From positions 1 to 7,925 of the forward strand of contig DDYT01000068.1 in the NCBI GenBank assembly GCA_002348095.1: 7,925 nt of DNA. Direction: 5' to 3'. A program made the translations under genes and the position numbers. A model generated the notes under the pieces. It did no database searches. It saw only the letters and a list, made by a program, of their open reading frames with translations, and was not told the DNA's origin. Positions 4,998 to 7,925 of this stretch are shown here, one piece after another (within the stretch, counting starts at the first letter, position 1; the number at the start of each line of letters is the position of its first letter). This DNA comes from Erysipelotrichaceae bacterium UBA2227 (GTDB lineage: Bacteria > Bacillota_I > Bacilli_A > Erysipelotrichales > Erysipelotrichaceae).

Positions 4998-7925
4998 CTT
5001 CACATTCTTTTTCATCTTTTTGAAATATACCAATCCACCGGCGGTAGCACCCAGTGCAAACAGCAACAGATAAATCCAAAGATCTGATCCGATGCTGCCC
5101 GAATCCACCAAGACCAACAGAGTGCGTGCAGGAACCATGACTTTGTTACCGGAGATTTTCTCAATGACTTCCGTTCCCGCCTTTTCGCCGTTGACCACGA
5201 TTGCCCAACCGGACTGTTCAAGTTCAACTTCCACGGCTTCATCGTTGGCATTCATCAGCACTGCAATGGTTTCCCAGGAGTCGCCGTTGGCTTTGCCCGA
5301 TAAGGTATACCCCACCATATTGGCCGCCGGCATATCCATAAACTTCAGATGTGCCCGGATCATCGATGCTTCCGGCATACGGAAGGCCGGGTGAGCTTTT
5401 CGCAAGGCAATCAGCCCTTTAAAGAACTCGACATTGTCCTGATACTGGGCTTTGCGGTTGTAATCCAGCTGATTGACACTGTCAGGGGATTTATAGGAGT
5501 TATGATCGCCGCCTTTGGTACGCAGAAATTCACTGCCCGCATGAATAAACGGGATCCCTTGTGAAGTCAGTACGATGGCATTGGCCAAGCGGTGCATCGC
5601 TATCAGCTCTTCTTCCGACGCCTCCGGATTGCTGACCATCAGCTTATCCCACAATGTCAGATTATCATGCGCTTCGACATACGTAATGGTATGATACGGT
5701 TCTTTTGCCCACGGTGTCTTGGAATATTTAACTTTCGAGTAATCGATCGCATTGAACATGATCGAACCCACGATACCAAACTTGATGCTCTCTTCCATAT
5801 TCGGCGCACCGTTGACGAATCCGCGATCGGTGTCCGTGAAAACGTGACCCTTCAATCCGTCACGGATATCATCGGAAAAGGCTGCGATCCGCTCTAATCG
5901 TGCGGTGTTTTTCTTTAAGGCTTTCTGATCATCAGGCAACGGTGATTCCCCGCCGGTCCAACCTTCACCATAAATCAAAATGCTCGGATCGACTTCGTCC
6001 AAGGCCGCCCGGATCGCATTCATCGTTTCGATGTCATGCAACGCCATCAGATCAAAACGGAATCCGTCGATATTATATTCGGTAGCCCAGTAAACGACTG
6101 AATCGACAAAATGCTTACGCACCATCGAACGCTCAGAAGCCGTTTCGTTTCCGGTCCCTGAACCGTTGGAGAATCCGCCGGCATCATTGAAACGATAGTA
6201 ATAGTTCGGTACGATCTTACTGAAATCTGAATCCGCCGATGCACCGGTATGATTATAAACGACATCCATGACGACTCGGATGCCGGCCTTATGCAAGGCC
6301 ATGACCATTTGCTTAAATTCGTTGATTCGTACTTCCCCACGGGTCGGATCAGTGGAATATGAACCTTCGGGCACATTGAAATGCTGAGGATCATAACCCC
6401 AGTTAAACGAATTGTTTTGCAGCGTCGTTTCATCGATCGAACGGAAATCAAAGGCAGGCAGCAAATGCAGATGCGTGATGCCCAAATCGATCAGATGATC
6501 CAAACCCGTCTTGATTCCGTTAGGACCCGTGGTTCCCCGTTCGGTCAATCCTAAGAACTTCCCTTTGTTGACGATACCCGACTCAGGATGCACTGAAATA
6601 TCCCGAATGTGCAGCTCATAGATGATCGCATCGGTCAGGGCTTTGAATGTCGGCCGCTTGTCATTTTCCCATCCTTCAGGATTGGTCCGACTTAAATCGA
6701 CGACCATCCCGCGCAGTCCGTTGACACCGACCGCACGGGCATACGGGTCGACCGCTTCATTGACATTACCCAAAACATCCACCAAGTAGGTGAAATATGT
6801 TCCATGCAAGTCACCGGTTTGTTCAATAATCCATACACCCTTATCGGACTTGATCATCGGAACCGTCTTTGTGGCAGACCCGCCGCTGCCGGCGGCATAT
6901 AAATTCAATGAAACCTGGTTGGCACTGGGTGCCCAAAGTTTGAATGTCGTTTTTTCCTTGGTATAAACTGCCCCAAGCTCCCCTTCATAAGTGAACGCTT
7001 CTTCAAAGGGCTTGGTTGAAAATACACCGTTAAAAATGATATTGATCGATCCGTAACCGTCTCGGCTGAGCGTATAGGGTTTCGATAGGTCCAACGGTTC
7101 ACTCAGCAAAATCGTAAAGCTGCTGCTGGCCACCGGTTTACCGCCGTCCTCACGGAAGACAATGTTTCGGATCCCGACTTCCTGTGTGCCTGATCTGACG
7201 GTCAGCCCTTCTTTTTTGTCATAAACCAGCGGAATCGGGACAGTGGTCGTGACCGTGATCTGATCGACAGCATCCAGTTTCGCACTTAAAAACTTCGGTG
7301 ACAAATCCACTTCATTGAGATTATAGTAAATGCGCGAATCCCCTTGCAACAGCCAGACTTCCAGCACACCATGCTTCGCTCGGCTGACCGGAATGTAGCG
7401 GTCGGAATCGACATCCTTTGCAAGCCATTCGCCTTTACGGACGATAAATCCGATGTCACTGGCTCCTTTCAGATCGATCTTAAAGGTTGCAATTTTCCCG
7501 TAACTGTCCTCGGAAGTAAAATTATAAGACTTACCGTCCTGACCTCGGGGCCAAACCCACAGATTCCACTGGTCAAAATTCTTATCAAAGCGATGATAAT
7601 GGATCTTGAGGGTCAGATCCCCTTCCAGCGGTGGCGGCGGAGTGACCGGTCCGGTTGAAGGTTTACTCAGATATACTTCCGGATCTGCGGATTTCAGCCA
7701 GATTTCCCCTTTGCCGGCGGAAATGGTAAAGAATCGGTCGGAATCGACATCTTTCTGTTGCCAGTCATTTAGTCGGACAATAAACCCAAACTCCGTTGCA
7801 TCGGTTTCCAATTGAATGACGGCCACTTTGCCGAAATCATCTTCACCGGTAAACGAATAAGACTTCCCGTCTTTCCCTTTTTCCCATAACCACAAATTCC
7901 ATCCTTCGTAATTGCCATCGGGACG
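4986..7925 (-). CDS. Type I pullulanase (GH13), surface-anchored, 5' end off window
   Basis: This enzyme hydrolyses alpha-1,6 branch links in pullulan, starch and glycogen outside the cell. The reading frame is open to the window edge: the ten codons before the TTG at 7895 read RPDGNYEGWN and belong to a carbohydrate-binding module, so the true start and any signal peptide lie beyond the window. Counting from the first codon in the window (979 residues seen): CBM41 copy 1 about 1-87, a Pro-rich linker 88-103, CBM41 copy 2 about 104-202, an N-terminal pullulanase domain about 205-305, CBM48 about 311-400, and the GH13 barrel from about 430. The type I hallmark FNWGYDP starts at 507. GH13 regions I-IV are DVVYNHT (554-560), GFRFDLMAL with nucleophile D625, YGEGWTGG with acid/base E654, and YVEAHDN with D754. 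A TM helix (949-968) followed by KKMKK anchors the C-terminus; there is no LPXTG motif. All catalytic residues are present, so it is probably active. The specificity call rests on the motifs. Confidence 0.95.
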   Translation of the reverse strand, partial: RPDGNYEGWNLWLWEKGKDGKSYSFTGEDDFGKVAVIQLETDATEFGFIVRLNDWQQKDVDSDRFFTISAGKGEIWLKSADPEVYLSKPSTGPVTPPPPLEGDLTLKIHYHRFDKNFDQWNLWVWPRGQDGKSYNFTSEDSYGKIATFKIDLKGASDIGFIVRKGEWLAKDVDSDRYIPVSRAKHGVLEVWLLQGDSRIYYNLNEVDLSPKFLSAKLDAVDQITVTTTVPIPLVYDKKEGLTVRSGTQEVGIRNIVFREDGGKPVASSSFTILLSEPLDLSKPYTLSRDGYGSINIIFNGVFSTKPFEEAFTYEGELGAVYTKEKTTFKLWAPSANQVSLNLYAAGSGGSATKTVPMIKSDKGVWIIEQTGDLHGTYFTYLVDVLGNVNEAVDPYARAVGVNGLRGMVVDLSRTNPEGWENDKRPTFKALTDAIIYELHIRDISVHPESGIVNKGKFLGLTERGTTGPNGIKTGLDHLIDLGITHLHLLPAFDFRSIDETTLQNNSFNWGYDPQHFNVPEGSYSTDPTRGEVRINEFKQMVMALHKAGIRVVMDVVYNHTGASADSDFSKIVPNYYYRFNDAGGFSNGSGTGNETASERSMVRKHFVDSVVYWATEYNIDGFRFDLMALHDIETMNAIRAALDEVDPSILIYGEGWTGGESPLPDDQKALKKNTARLERIAAFSDDIRDGLKGHVFTDTDRGFVNGAPNMEESIKFGIVGSIMFNAIDYSKVKYSKTPWAKEPYHTITYVEAHDNLTLWDKLMVSNPEASEEELIAMHRLANAIVLTSQGIPFIHAGSEFLRTKGGDHNSYKSPDSVNQLDYNRKAQYQDNVEFFKGLIALRKAHPAFRMPEASMIRAHLKFMDMPAANMVGYTLSGKANGDSWETIAVLMNANDEAVEVELEQSGWAIVVNGEKAGTEVIEKISGNKVMVPARTLLVLVDSGSIGSDLWIYLLLFALGATAGGLVYFKKMKKNVKEAA
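7622..7925 (-). repeat. Tandem CBM41 modules within pullulanase: copy 1 (partial)
   Basis: This is the first visible copy of a two-copy protein repeat; its counterpart is encoded at about 7320-7617. Both copies share the order WNLW(L/V)W, then DGKSY(S/N)FT, then GFIVR, then KDVDSDR. In CBM41 domains the aromatic residues of the W-x-W element bind alpha-glucan. The Pro-rich linker PVTPPPP separates the copies. Further copies could lie upstream, outside the window. Confidence 0.85.

Noticed and set aside
6047..6451. 134-codon open frame on the minus strand in another frame
   Set aside because: It lies fully within the pullulanase catalytic domain, where the main frame carries all GH13 motifs.
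7893..7895. TTG at 7895 as the pullulanase start
   Set aside because: The frame stays open to 7925 and the upstream codons encode conserved CBM41 residues (DGNYEGWN), so this is an internal Leu codon.
1..7925. CRISPR array, insertion sequence or phage attachment site
   Set aside because: No spaced direct repeats, transposase motifs or long terminal inverted repeats were seen; the only clear repeats are the paralogous genes and the CBM41 modules.

Overview
All genes lie on the minus strand, so the window reads right to left. It looks like chromosomal DNA from a Gram-positive-type bacterium of the low-to-middle GC Bacillota or a neighbouring lineage. The signs are strong AGGAGG-type ribosome binding sites (RBS), a Bacillus-style rRNA leader with a boxA-like element, a membrane-anchored extracellular type I pullulanase, a two-TM LapA-domain protein, and TupA-like ATP-grasp proteins otherwise known from Bacillus cell-wall polymer clusters. 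TGA is used as a stop and TGG codes for Trp, so the code is standard. A finer placement (for example Erysipelotrichia or Izemoplasmatales-like) is only a guess.

Layout. (1) 7925-4986: a type I pullulanase (GH13) whose 5' end is off the window, with two CBM41 starch-binding modules, a CBM48, the catalytic barrel and a C-terminal membrane anchor. It ends in a rho-independent terminator whose loop contains the stop codon. (2) 4985-4918: a short intergenic region with that terminator's U-run, a candidate -10 box and an RBS. (3) 4917-177: six tightly packed genes, five of them overlapping the next one or abutting it: LapA-domain membrane protein, alpha/alpha-toroid (squalene-cyclase-like) protein, two tandem TupA-like ATP-grasp paralogues, ABC transporter ATPase and ABC-2 permease. 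A strong hairpin terminator follows 2 nt after the last stop codon, with a second weak hairpin behind it. (4) 130-1: a strong promoter (TTGACA, 18 nt, TATTAT) and a boxA-like leader, most simply read as the start of an rRNA operon beyond the left edge.

Working together. The pullulanase is a surface enzyme that debranches starch or glycogen, and its terminator separates it from the rest. The six-gene unit is the interesting part: two probable ATP-dependent carboxylate-amine ligase-type proteins, a toroid protein of unknown role, a small membrane coiled-coil protein and a complete ABC-2 exporter. It could make and export a peptide-like or amino-acid-decorated surface compound. That function is inference; no precursor peptide, glycosyltransferase or regulator is visible in the window.
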